From assembly GCA_017412245.1 (NCBI GenBank), contig JAFPYI010000041.1, positions 1 to 53,333 on the forward strand: a stretch of DNA of 53,333 nucleotides. The letters are read 5' to 3'. Position 1 is the first letter of the stretch; each line of letters opens with the position of its first letter. The stretch comes from Paludibacteraceae bacterium. GTDB lineage: Bacteria > Bacteroidota > Bacteroidia > Bacteroidales > Paludibacteraceae. Made by a program: the position numbers and the translations under genes. Positions 27,101-33,934 of this stretch are shown here, in pieces. Below the pieces are notes generated by a model. It saw only the letters and a program-made list of their open reading frames with translations, had not been told where the DNA came from and did not search any database.

Positions 27101-29756
27101 TCAAATCCATAGTTACATAATGGCCATTCTCGCAAGAGTAAATCTCCTTAATGGTAAATATATCCGGATATTGGATACGCACAGTCCATTCTGCCCAACG
27201 GTCCATGTTTGGCGCATCCGTTGGTCCGAAATCGAAGTAGTCATTATTGGCACCATACCAAGTCATATCAGCACTATACTCAGCCACATTGCCTTTATTA
27301 ACCGTTCCAGGAATATCAACATAGGAGAATTCATCCCATTTTGCCCAGAATGTTTTGTTTCCGCTATCAGTAGTAGAAATAGATGTGACGGCAGAACCCG
27401 TGCATCCGGCATTATCGAACCATCCTGCGAACACATAGCCGCCATCTTTAGTAACATCAGTTGGCAGAGTCGCCCCCACACCATATGTATAACTCGTCAC
27501 ATTACCTGAATTGATAGTTCCGCCATTTGTATTGAGAGTGATGGTGTACGTAGCTGGTTCGAAGACAACAGAGATGACAGCATCTTCCGTCAAGACGAAC
27601 GGGTCACGGTTTCCATGAGCGACTCCGTTAATGTATATTACGGCAGGGTCAGCATAACCCATTCCAGGGACAGCTGTCACTGTGATTATACAAGTGTGTG
27701 CCAAATCGCGGCTGCCAGAGTTGAAAGCTTGTGCGACTCCATTTACATCCACATAATTGACGGTCAGCGTGCCGTACGCAGGCGGGGTGATAGAGACATT
27801 ATGCGTCCACATTCCGGGGACGGTAGTGAAGGAATAGAATTTGCAGTTGTTGTTCTGTGCGTCTCCTCCAATCGTGTAATCGTTTCCAGGAATAACAGTC
27901 CAACCGGTAGAGGGAACCGGAGCTCCTTCAAAGCGCACCGCTTCGGTAGCGGCATAAGCGTCTCCAGTCTTTGTCTTATAGATGGAGTTTCCATCGCTCC
28001 AGCAGGCATTATTAGCAATATGCCAAGCCTCAAAGCCGCCAAAGGAAGAAGTAGTGACTTGGAACAGATTGGCTGTTCCGTTCACTTTGGACATTTTGTA
28101 TTTGTTATTCCGCGTACTATGACCTATGCGGTAATGAATATTGTCTGCCGTCCATTGGCGCACATCGTTAGCAAAATAGAGATTATATCCCGCTGTTTGG
28201 TTATCACTTGGGTAAACCACACTCATTGTGAAAGAGGTTAATCCGGCATTGAAAGTGAGGTTGAATGTATATGTAGCCGCCTTGGTAGTGGTTAAACCGC
28301 AATAGATATCGTCACCTAACGTCCAGTTCGTGCAGTTTCCACTATTCATTGTCCCGTTATTGCCCCACCAATTAAGTTGCCCATCCGTAATTTTGAAATG
28401 GTAGGTATATGTTCCATTTTCGAGAAACACACTGGCAGTTGCGTGTGTAGCATCAATCTTTGTGAATGCCAGATTGCACTTATCGGAATTATTATCCCAA
28501 TAGACGTACAATTGCAGACATTTCAGTTTAAATGCATTATTCTTAGTGGAAGCGCTGGCGGTAGAACAGCCATCGCCTGTAGAGGCTATACAGCGGTATT
28601 GTCCTGCGTCTTCAGCGGTGGCGTTGGCTTTGGTATAAGTAGCGTCAGTTGCACCGACTATGTCTTGGAACGCACTACCGATGAATTTCTGCCATTGGTA
28701 GGTTACTCCGCTGGTAATCGGACTTCCTGTTCCTGCTGAAGAATAAGCTTGTGCCGTAAGTGAGATTGTCTCTCCCGGGAAGAAGTGGTAGCCTCCGGAA
28801 ATATCTACATGATTTGGAGCAGAGCAGGAAGGACGAGTGATGAGCAGATTAACGAAACCGGAGCGAGCTACAGCAGGACAAATGCAGAATACTGTTTTTC
28901 CTTCTAACGCGTCACCCGATTGTACTGTGTAAGAGATATCGGCAAATTGATTTACCGGAACGGAGGAAGATAGTGTGGCGGCTGTTGCCGGTGCGGATGC
29001 GGGTTTTGGTAACTCGCTTGGCATAAAGAACCATAACCCATCACCAGCCTCTCCGTCACGATCATTCTTTACGAACCTGGCAGTAATAACATCACCGGCA
29101 GCAAGTGCCACATTAAGTGAGACCTTAAACGGCATCAGGTTGTCCGAGAAATAAAACGAAGGAGTACCATTATCATTGTATCCCCATCCAGGTCTAATAA
29201 ATTTTTGACTACTGTTAGTCCCATTTGAGATATACATTGAGCCGCCAAGAATGGTCGCCTCTGCCGCAGTAATAAGTTGGTCGGTAGTGTTTCCCGAGAC
29301 AGACACGTCAGATGCAGATGTTGCCTGCGCGGAAAATATTGGGCCAGTGAGATCATTCGGAAGAGTAGTAGAAGCACAAATAACCGGGAAATTATTTGAG
29401 TTATAAGTTGTATTTGGTTTCCAAACGATGATATAGTAAGGCGAAGCAGGTGCAGGATCAACAGAGATATTTGCACTTGCTTGCACACCCGGATTAATAG
29501 GTACATCTGTTTGATTAAAGCCAGAAATGACAGTTTCTCGATACAAGGTCCATGGGTCAGTTGTTATTAAATATATATCCAACCAATCTGCCCCAGAGAT
29601 AGGACCATAGTATTCATAATTTCCACCAGTACTAACGCTCATATTAGTATCCCCCCAATTATTAGCTTCTCCGGTATAGAGATAGTCATTGGCAGAAGTA
29701 GAAACGCAGCAAAGGCAGAAAAAAACTGATAGGATAAGTGAGTAGATTCTTTTCAT
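24198..29756 (-). CDS. Giant multidomain secreted protein with Por-type sorting domain
   Basis: The start at 29756 gives a signal peptide, MKRIYSLILSVFFCLCCVST; an ORF extension 12 bp upstream is unlikely. The 1852-aa protein has: an Ig-like domain (about 322-410, YQWQKFIG...DAGQYRCIA), a starch-binding-like module (412-515, HFKITDGQLNWWGNNGTMN), two InlB-type B-repeats (about 732-810 TYTITLNTNGG...FAGWF, and 1055-1142), a possible carbohydrate-binding jelly roll (815-955), a NDPLNWG region near 1318, and a C-terminal Por/T9SS type A domain (1795-1852; LRVYTADGRLVL, QSGVYILHM). It should cross the outer membrane by type IX secretion. Modules are shared with the 2190-7556 protein. It may bind glycans or host surfaces. 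Confidence 0.88.
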   Translation of the reverse strand: MKRIYSLILSVFFCLCCVSTSANDYLYTGEANNWGDTNMSVSTGGNYEYYGPISGADWLDIYLITTDPWTLYRETVISGFNQTDVPINPGVQASANISVDPAPASPYYIIVWKPNTTYNSNNFPVICASTTLPNDLTGPIFSAQATSASDVSVSGNTTDQLITAAEATILGGSMYISNGTNSSQKFIRPGWGYNDNGTPSFYFSDNLMPFKVSLNVALAAGDVITARFVKNDRDGEAGDGLWFFMPSELPKPASAPATAATLSSSVPVNQFADISYTVQSGDALEGKTVFCICPAVARSGFVNLLITRPSCSAPNHVDISGGYHFFPGETISLTAQAYSSAGTGSPITSGVTYQWQKFIGSAFQDIVGATDATYTKANATAEDAGQYRCIASTGDGCSTASASTKNNAFKLKCLQLYVYWDNNSDKCNLAFTKIDATHATASVFLENGTYTYHFKITDGQLNWWGNNGTMNSGNCTNWTLGDDIYCGLTTTKAATYTFNLTFNAGLTSFTMSVVYPSDNQTAGYNLYFANDVRQWTADNIHYRIGHSTRNNKYKMSKVNGTANLFQVTTSSFGGFEAWHIANNACWSDGNSIYKTKTGDAYAATEAVRFEGAPVPSTGWTVIPGNDYTIGGDAQNNNCKFYSFTTVPGMWTHNVSITPPAYGTLTVNYVDVNGVAQAFNSGSRDLAHTCIITVTAVPGMGYADPAVIYINGVAHGNRDPFVLTEDAVISVVFEPATYTITLNTNGGTINSGNVTSYTYGVGATLPTDVTKDGGYVFAGWFDNAGCTGSAVTSISTTDSGNKTFWAKWDEFSYVDIPGTVNKGNVAEYSADMTWYGANNDYFDFGPTDAPNMDRWAEWTVRIQYPDIFTIKEIYSCENGHYVTMDLMDGNTVLSTFTGENIGSAPDETERQYTTTWDLRGINAGIYTLRVRNTYGWSRPKVKSITFTGTIIPGTITITAIKVTDAPSYVGGAYGTITNTDISTHPAIPEGTTITDNGDNTLTINTATPITITAPLTTEGILTDIPEYYTPLSCVWRFDHWENVPTTGITSSVYIRAVYFPTFNVEYDTKGGTINEDPYPTWYRYTGDANDYQLLPIDVTKPGFAFAGWYQHATTELFTRLEGNYYGDYAGVWCLKAHWVLPCDEAQIISKVVLTGQNTYTVSGYNNDEYAGTPVVSVGSTTASYDFGTGIGTQTGYELSSTNDILFATLKKGDFRVGDTIIVAITAVNTIREASSTTNILALYYGNNASDAHLLVNMRNVSSPGIYKYPLSSDDVLAMNEVEAQGVGVFRESVNGENPCVYSIEIHGCRDLIFDDNHGTGVWNDPLNWGPTYTEIPSYYQATRIIRPCIVNIADAHALNAKLCKGNGNNGSLTINANAALEITQEVSEVHGTDYVTLYPVAAEDLIIKSSATNQGALAHGDTEGNTHATIEFYARGAGYPAANATWQYMGVPFSDVAHAIDHYYGSEMCRWYENETGNAGENWKWVNKPEALVPFVGYALTNPSAKVFTNQGTLVPSVNQTISLTCDGTNYKGWNLFANSWMAPINIARFEAADFGTGVQQTIYLFNTGTNDGHQSSFPNQNTETGSAGQYVAVPIATATVLGANKFIAPMQGFYLVTEAAANVTLNYDRLVRNSEHTALSVLPNRAPRYNSIQEEAEAMPRLIIDVLGTQFSDRLYIFENPNRTNEFDNAWDGYKFEGEAYAPQLMTRTNDLDLAVDVSPAFGGKQIAFRAGEDADYTLHFTTSEEGLVLRDLLIGTETPIEDGGTYHFFGTNKETNIRFEIVDNRREVPTSIEGPMDWDGQILSLRVYTADGRLVLYRTNGFDKPLLLPQSGVYILHMQTTTGLKTQKITF

Positions 29757-29818
29757 AGTATCTAACATAAATTTTTGATTTTGTTTAGTTAAATAAGTCA
29801 GTGTTTAAAGTTTTCGGC

Positions 29819-29848
29819 GCAAAGATATAGAAATATTTCTATATGCAA
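29819..29848 (-). promoter_or_regulatory. Promoter of the giant T9SS-type gene
   Basis: On the minus strand TATCTTTGC (29819-29827) follows TTG (29846-29848) at 18 bp. This gives a leader of about 55 nt before the ATG at 29756. Confidence 0.6.
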
Positions 29849-30185
29849 AAAAAAATATACGATTATTTTTAAATCATGTGTTTTTTTTACGATATGATGT
29901 TTCGCTTTGCAAAAGATTGGACTATAATGGACTATGTTGTAAGTGTTTGAAATTCAGCAGATTATAAACATTAAAAGATGTTTTGTATTCATATATTTCG
30001 GAGAACTTGTTTTCGAAATGTTTCGAATAGTCAAAAGGAAGAGGTTCATGTTCAAAATATGAAAAAAATGCTGTTTTTGACAGATAGGGTAGTTGGCTTG
30101 TTTTTACAGAAGTATAAACAAAAAGTGTATATATACTACGTATATATACAGTATAAAGAGGTAATTTGCAAAAAAGGCGTTTTAT

Positions 30186-30229
30186 CCTACGGTAATCTTA
30201 CGGGAATTCTACGGGAATCCTACGGAACA
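30186..30229. repeat. Four tandem 11-bp units, CTACGG core
   Basis: Units are cctacggtaat, cttacgggaat, tctacgggaat and cctacggaaca. A reverse-complement TACCGTA follows at 30230-30236. The 11-bp spacing is about one helical turn, so the cores would face the same side of the DNA. Confidence 0.8.
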
Positions 30230-30292
30230 ATACCGTAAATGATATATGCCGACTATCTTTCCGTTTCTACGAGGGGAGATTAAAAGAAAAAT

Positions 30293-30468
30293 GCGCTGGC
30301 GCTTACAAAAATATCCAAAAATAACAAAAATATTAAAAATACCTTTGGCAGCAAACACTCTGGCGAGTTCATGCATCTATGCCGCTATCGGGCATACTTA
30401 TAAATGAATTTAACGTAGCCCGTTAGGGCGTATCTGCACCTCCAAGGAGTTATTTGCCGCCAAAGGCG
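30293..30468. repeat. Cluster of five short GC-rich palindromes
   Basis: GCGCTGGCGC (30293-30302), ATGCC/GGCAT (30379-30395), GCCC-GTTA-GGGC (30418-30429), CTCCAAGGAG (30440-30449) and CGCC-AAA-GGCG (30458-30468). Each differs in sequence but has 4-5 bp arms in an A/T-rich background. Confidence 0.55.
30306..30342. repeat. A-rich 9-bp tandem array
   Basis: Units caaaaatat, caaaaataa, caaaaatat and taaaaatac, with one extra base after the first. It belongs to the same class of short-period arrays seen at other joints in the window. Confidence 0.65.
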
Positions 30469-30621
30469 AAAATATTAATTATATTTTTTTTCTGTGCATT
30501 TGTTTTCTGCACAACGCAGAATGAAAACATCGAAAACCCATTCGGCGAGGAGTATAAATATGGTTTTTCCTCACAAAAACGCCATTTATTCAAGCATAAA
30601 GGCTTTTTTTTGCGAAAAAAT

Positions 30622-30653
30622 TTGTGTATTTGAAAAATTTGTAGTACCTTTGC
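30622..30653 (+). promoter_or_regulatory. Promoter of rpsF-rpsR-rplI
   Basis: TTG (30622-30624), 20 bp, TACCTTTGC (30645-30653): a near-perfect Bacteroidota promoter. The leader to the rpsF ATG is about 80 nt. Confidence 0.8.
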
Positions 30654-30664
30654 AGCCGTTTTTC

Positions 30665-30696
30665 GCCTCTGCGCGTAATGCGCGAGTGCGAGAGCG
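30665..30696 (+). promoter_or_regulatory. Leader hairpin of the rpsF operon
   Basis: In the rpsF leader CTCT (30667-30670) can pair with AGAG (30691-30694) around an inner GCGC-GTAAT-GCGC hairpin. In other bacteria S6:S18 binds a leader hairpin with a CCG element and represses its own mRNA. A CCG does occur just upstream (30656-30658), but I cannot place it in the known motif. Confidence 0.35.
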
Positions 30697-30741
30697 TAAG
30701 AAATCATTATTATTAACAATTAACATCAACAATTTACTACA

Positions 30742-31086
30742 ATGGTAAATCATTATGAAGCCGCTTTCGTTTTGACACCCGTTTTGTCTGAACCACAGGC
30801 GAAGGAAGCGGTAGAAAAATTCGAGAATCTTCTCACACAGAATGGCGGTACCATTTTGAATCGTGAGGAGTGGGGCTTGAAGCAATTAGCTTACCCTATC
30901 CAAGGTAAAAATTCGGGTTTCTATGTAATTCTTCAGTTTGACGTAGATCCCTCAGTAATCGCTACCCTCGAGACAGAGTTCCGTCGTGACGAGCGCATTA
31001 TTCGTTTCCTGACGACCCGTCTTGACAAGTACGCATTTGAGTACGCCGAGAAGCGTCGTAACAATTTTAAGAAAGAGGAGGCTTAA
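30742..31086 (+). CDS. rpsF: Small ribosomal subunit protein bS6
   Basis: A 114-aa protein of normal length. It starts [19 protein letters not shown] and has the S6 core [17 protein letters not shown] and a basic C-terminus. It binds bS18 in the 30S platform. It is first in the rpsF-rpsR-rplI operon, 3 bp before rpsR. Confidence 0.97.
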   Translation: MVNHYEAAFVLTPVLSEPQAKEAVEKFENLLTQNGGTILNREEWGLKQLAYPIQGKNSGFYVILQFDVDPSVIATLETEFRRDERIIRFLTTRLDKYAFEYAEKRRNNFKKEEA

Positions 31087-31089
31087 GTT

Positions 31090-31356
31090 ATGGCACAGAA
31101 TGACGAAATTCGCTATCTGACTCCGCAAGGCACGGACCAGAAGAAGAAAAAGTATTGCCGCTTTAAGAAAGCCGGCATCAAGTACATCGATTACAAAGAT
31201 CCAGAGTTTTTGAAGAAGTTTTTGAATGAGCAAGGTAAGATATTACCTCGTCGCATCACCGGTACTTCTTTGAAATTCCAACGCAAAGTAGCTCAGGCCG
31301 TAAAGAAAGCTCGCCACTTGGCATTGCTTCCTTACGTAACTGACATGATGAAGTAA
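31090..31356 (+). CDS. rpsR: Small ribosomal subunit protein bS18
   Basis: An 88-aa basic protein with [39 protein letters not shown] and the C-terminal [12 protein letters not shown] that define bS18. It pairs with bS6. It sits between rpsF and rplI, 29 bp before the latter. Confidence 0.97.
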   Translation: MAQNDEIRYLTPQGTDQKKKKYCRFKKAGIKYIDYKDPEFLKKFLNEQGKILPRRITGTSLKFQRKVAQAVKKARHLALLPYVTDMMK

Positions 31357-31385
31357 TTAACCCATTAATTAGAAAGGAAAAGAAC

Positions 31386-31829
31386 ATGGAAGTAATTCTT
31401 ATTCAAGACCTGGCAAATCTGGGTTTCAAGAACGACATCGTAAAAGTACGTGACGGCTATGGTCGCAATTATCTTCTTCCTCAGAAGATAGCAATCATCG
31501 CTAACGAGGCCAACCGCAAACAATTGGCAGAGAACCTGAAACAACAGGCTCACAAAGCCGCTAAATTGTTAGCAGACGCAGAGGCCCTTGCAGCCAAATT
31601 GGCAGAGACCGTAATCGAAGTAAAAGCAAAAGCAAACGAGGATGGAAAGATCTTCGGAACAGTAACAACAACCGATATTGCTAACGCATTGGCAGCTCAA
31701 GAGATCGCAATCGACAAGAAAGTGATTACCTTGGTAGAGCCGATCAAACAATTAGGTGAGTATACTGCTCAGGCTCGTCTTCATCGTGAGGTAAAAGCCG
31801 ATATCAAACTCAATGTAGTGGCTGAGTAA
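31386..31829 (+). CDS. rplI: Large ribosomal subunit protein bL9
   Basis: A 147-aa protein. The N-terminal domain MEVILIQDLANLGFKNDIV with VRDGYGRNYLLPQKIA is the bL9 signature, followed by the long connecting helix and the C-terminal domain (IFGTVTTTDIANAL). It stabilises the 23S rRNA near the L1 stalk. It ends where a 7-bp repeat array begins. Confidence 0.97.
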   Translation: MEVILIQDLANLGFKNDIVKVRDGYGRNYLLPQKIAIIANEANRKQLAENLKQQAHKAAKLLADAEALAAKLAETVIEVKAKANEDGKIFGTVTTTDIANALAAQEIAIDKKVITLVEPIKQLGEYTAQARLHREVKADIKLNVVAE

Positions 31830-31833
31830 TTAA

Positions 31834-31861
31834 AGTTTAAAGTTTAACGTTTAAAGTTTAA
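31834..31861. repeat. Heptamer array between rplI and rpmE
   Basis: Four units agtttaa, agtttaa, cgtttaa, agtttaa fill almost the whole spacer before rpmE. Confidence 0.85.
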
Positions 31862-31869
31862 AGAGACTT

Positions 31870-32124
31870 ATGAAACAAGGAATTCATCCAGATAACTACC
31901 GCGTAGTAGTTTTCAAAGATATGTCCGACGGAACTCAGTTCTTTAGCCGCTCCACCGCAGCAACAAAGGACACGATTGAGATTGATGGCGTTCAATACCC
32001 GTTGATTAAGTTGGAGATCTCCAACACGAGTCACCCGTTCTACACCGGTAAATCGAAATTGGTTGATACCGCCGGTCGTGTGGACAAATTTATGTCTCGT
32101 TACGGCAATCGTAACAAGAAATAA
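31870..32124 (+). CDS. rpmE: Large ribosomal subunit protein bL31, type B
   Basis: An 84-aa protein that starts [19 protein letters not shown] and has [20 protein letters not shown] and VDKFMSRYG. It lacks the zinc-binding CxxC of the other bL31 type, so it is the zinc-free type B form standard in Bacteroidota. A hairpin terminator follows. Confidence 0.96.
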   Translation: MKQGIHPDNYRVVVFKDMSDGTQFFSRSTAATKDTIEIDGVQYPLIKLEISNTSHPFYTGKSKLVDTAGRVDKFMSRYGNRNKK

Positions 32125-32138
32125 TTCTGACGAAATTC

Positions 32139-32170
32139 AAGGGGCGGACGCATGTCTGCCCTTTGATTTC
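32139..32170 (+). terminator. Terminator after rpmE
   Basis: The left arm AAGGGGCGGAC and right arm GTCTGCCCTT pair around GCAT with one bulged G, followed by a T-rich TTTGATTTCATTT. It ends the ribosomal-protein transcript before the PnuC-like gene. Confidence 0.65.
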
Positions 32171-32212
32171 ATTTGGGGTTAAAGAAAGTGAAAAGTAAAA
32201 AATAATCTCTCT

Positions 32213-32971
32213 ATGAAAAACGCACATTTATGGCGAGCCTTAGGCCGCAACACAATTATCTCTATCATTTTATTTGGCGCCTTATTAGGCGTGTTATGGT
32301 TGGCGGAAATGCTATTCCCGTCCGTGAGTCTGCTTAAATGGCACGACGCGGCTTGGGTAGTAGGAATTCCTGCCAGCGTCATTGGCGTAGCATACATACT
32401 GACTGTTCGCGACCCGCAGAACTATACCGGTTTCTATCCCGGCATAGTGATGTCTGTTTTGCTCGGCGTCCAGTTTTTGCTGCAAGAACAATATGACAGC
32501 ACATTTCTGTTTTTCTTTGTGTTTATTCCGTTCCAGATGATGTCGATATACAAATGGAGCCGTGGGAAAGATGACGGAGGTGCTTCTTTTGAGCCGAAGT
32601 TTTTGGACACTCCGCGTCTGCTGTTGTCCGTAGCAATGCTTGTTTTTATCACTGCCGGCGATTATGTATTGGCGACATATGCATTCCAACACAACGGATT
32701 GGCAGACAATATAGCCGTCAAACTGCTGAACGGTTTGCTGATTTCGTCTTCGTTCCTGGCGAACTACTGGCTGATATACCGCAAGACCGATTCGTGGATT
32801 TATTGGTTTATCTATAGCGTGTCCGGAATAGGTTTGTTTATTATATTAGGAAACATCTTCTCCATCGTTCTGTTCTGTTTCTTCCTGGTTATCAATTCGA
32901 TGGCCGGTTTGGCATGGATAAAAGCAACCAAAAAGGAAAATTTTGGATGGGTGAAAATTTTCGTTAAATAG
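32213..32971 (+). CDS. PnuC-like nicotinamide riboside/vitamin transporter
   Basis: A 252-aa membrane protein with about seven TM helices. The C-terminal half has SSSFLANYWLIYRKTDSWIY and a FFLVINSMAGLAWIKA stretch, positions where PnuC proteins have the NFLANWLL...W pattern. MSIYKWSRG fits the QWYGW region only loosely. PnuC-type carriers move unphosphorylated vitamins by facilitated diffusion; the substrate could be nicotinamide riboside, thiamine or another vitamin. No riboswitch is evident upstream. It is followed by a short repeat-filled spacer and the RluA-type gene. Confidence 0.65.
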   Translation: MKNAHLWRALGRNTIISIILFGALLGVLWLAEMLFPSVSLLKWHDAAWVVGIPASVIGVAYILTVRDPQNYTGFYPGIVMSVLLGVQFLLQEQYDSTFLFFFVFIPFQMMSIYKWSRGKDDGGASFEPKFLDTPRLLLSVAMLVFITAGDYVLATYAFQHNGLADNIAVKLLNGLLISSSFLANYWLIYRKTDSWIYWFIYSVSGIGLFIILGNIFSIVLFCFFLVINSMAGLAWIKATKKENFGWVKIFVK

Positions 32972-33012
32972 TTAAAATGGTCGCTGCGCGACGTTAAAAT
33001 GTTAAAACGTTA
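32971..33012. repeat. GTTAAAA array with an embedded palindrome
   Basis: Octamers gttaaaat (32971-32978), gttaaaat (32993-33000) and gttaaaac (33001-33008), then gttaaaa, lead straight into the next ATG. Between the first and second lies the palindrome GTCGC-TGC-GCGAC. Confidence 0.75.
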
Positions 33013-33015
33013 AAA

Positions 33016-33921
33016 ATGATAAAGCGAAAACAAGACTCCGTATTAAAAGTAACCGAGTCCGCACAGCTGATGGATTTTCTGATGGCGAAGATGGGTGGCA
33101 TGGCCCGTTCGTCCGTCAAACAACTGCTTGGTCAACGCCGTGTGAAAGTGGGTAACGCTATTCAGACGCGGCATGACTATGAGTTGAAAGCCGGTGATAG
33201 CGTGACCGTTCTCTCGGGCAGAGGGAATATCGAGTTGCGTCATCCGAAGTTGCGTGTGGTCTATGAAGATGATGATCTGATAGTGGTCAATAAACAACCG
33301 GGATTGCTGACCGTTGCTGCTACTCCCGGCAGTCGCGAGATGACAGCGATGTCTATTTTGCGCGATTATGTTCATCGTCAACATCCGCGTGCGAACATCT
33401 ATGTGGTGCATCGTTTGGACCGTGAGACATCCGGTGTTTTGGTATTTGCCCGTTCGCCGGAATTGCAGGAATATATGCGTACTTATTGGCGTCAGTTGGT
33501 GACCGAACGTACGTATATTGCGCTTGCGGAAGGTGTGTTTGAGAAGCCGGAAGGCAAGATAACCACTTGGTTGACAGAAGACAAACGAAATGCGGTGGTT
33601 TATTCTTCGCCTGTGGACGATGGCGGCGATATAGCGATTACGAATTATAAGGTTTTGCGGAGCTCCGCTGACGGCCGGTATTCGCTTGTGGAACTGCATT
33701 TGGAGACAGGTCGTACGAATCAGATTCGTGTACATCTGGCGTCTCTCGGTCATCCTGTAGTAGGCGACCGCAAATACGGTCACGGCAATGAGTCGTCGCC
33801 GATAGACAGACTTTGTCTGCACGCGAAAGTGCTGTCGTTCATTCATCCTGTGACGGAGAAGAAAGTGCGATTTGAGTCTCCTGTACCGAAAGAATTCAAC
33901 CGAGTGATGAATAATGATTAA
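33016..33921 (+). CDS. RluA-family 23S rRNA/tRNA pseudouridine synthase
   Basis: A 301-aa protein. An S4-like RNA-binding domain covers about 17-77 (RSSVKQLLGQRRVKVGN). The catalytic motif is VHRLDRETSGVLVFARS, with the nucleophilic Asp at residue 135. Later motifs are LVELHLETGRTNQIRVHL, GHPVVGDRKYG and LHAKVLSFIHP. It turns uridine into pseudouridine in rRNA or tRNA; the RluD/RluC/RluA subtype is not settled here. The 3' end is close to, or slightly overlaps, the CE12-like gene. Confidence 0.93.
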   Translation: MIKRKQDSVLKVTESAQLMDFLMAKMGGMARSSVKQLLGQRRVKVGNAIQTRHDYELKAGDSVTVLSGRGNIELRHPKLRVVYEDDDLIVVNKQPGLLTVAATPGSREMTAMSILRDYVHRQHPRANIYVVHRLDRETSGVLVFARSPELQEYMRTYWRQLVTERTYIALAEGVFEKPEGKITTWLTEDKRNAVVYSSPVDDGGDIAITNYKVLRSSADGRYSLVELHLETGRTNQIRVHLASLGHPVVGDRKYGHGNESSPIDRLCLHAKVLSFIHPVTEKKVRFESPVPKEFNRVMNND

Positions 33922-33934
33922 TGAATATTTCGTT

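Larger units (their letters stand above)
29757..30741. other. Long gene-free region rich in short repeats and palindromes
   Basis: About 985 bp between the giant gene and rpsF with no convincing gene. Left to right it holds the leftward promoter, a low-complexity A/T stretch, an 11-bp four-unit array (30186-30229), a 9-bp A-rich array (30306-30342), a cluster of small GC-rich palindromes (30293-30468) and the rpsF promoter and leader. An 86-aa ORF at 29978-30238 lacks coding character and runs through the 11-bp array. Confidence 0.7.

Noticed and set aside
27615-28241. 208-aa plus-strand ORF within the second giant gene
   Set aside because: Antisense shadow of a clear multidomain protein, with no signal peptide or domain.
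30186-30229. CRISPR array
   Set aside because: Units are 11 bp and contiguous with no unique spacers, and no cas genes are near. The same holds for 43606-43649.
29978-30238. 86-aa ORF in the gene-free region
   Set aside because: It runs through the 11-bp repeat array, is low-complexity at its centre, has no recognisable motif and lacks a fitting promoter.
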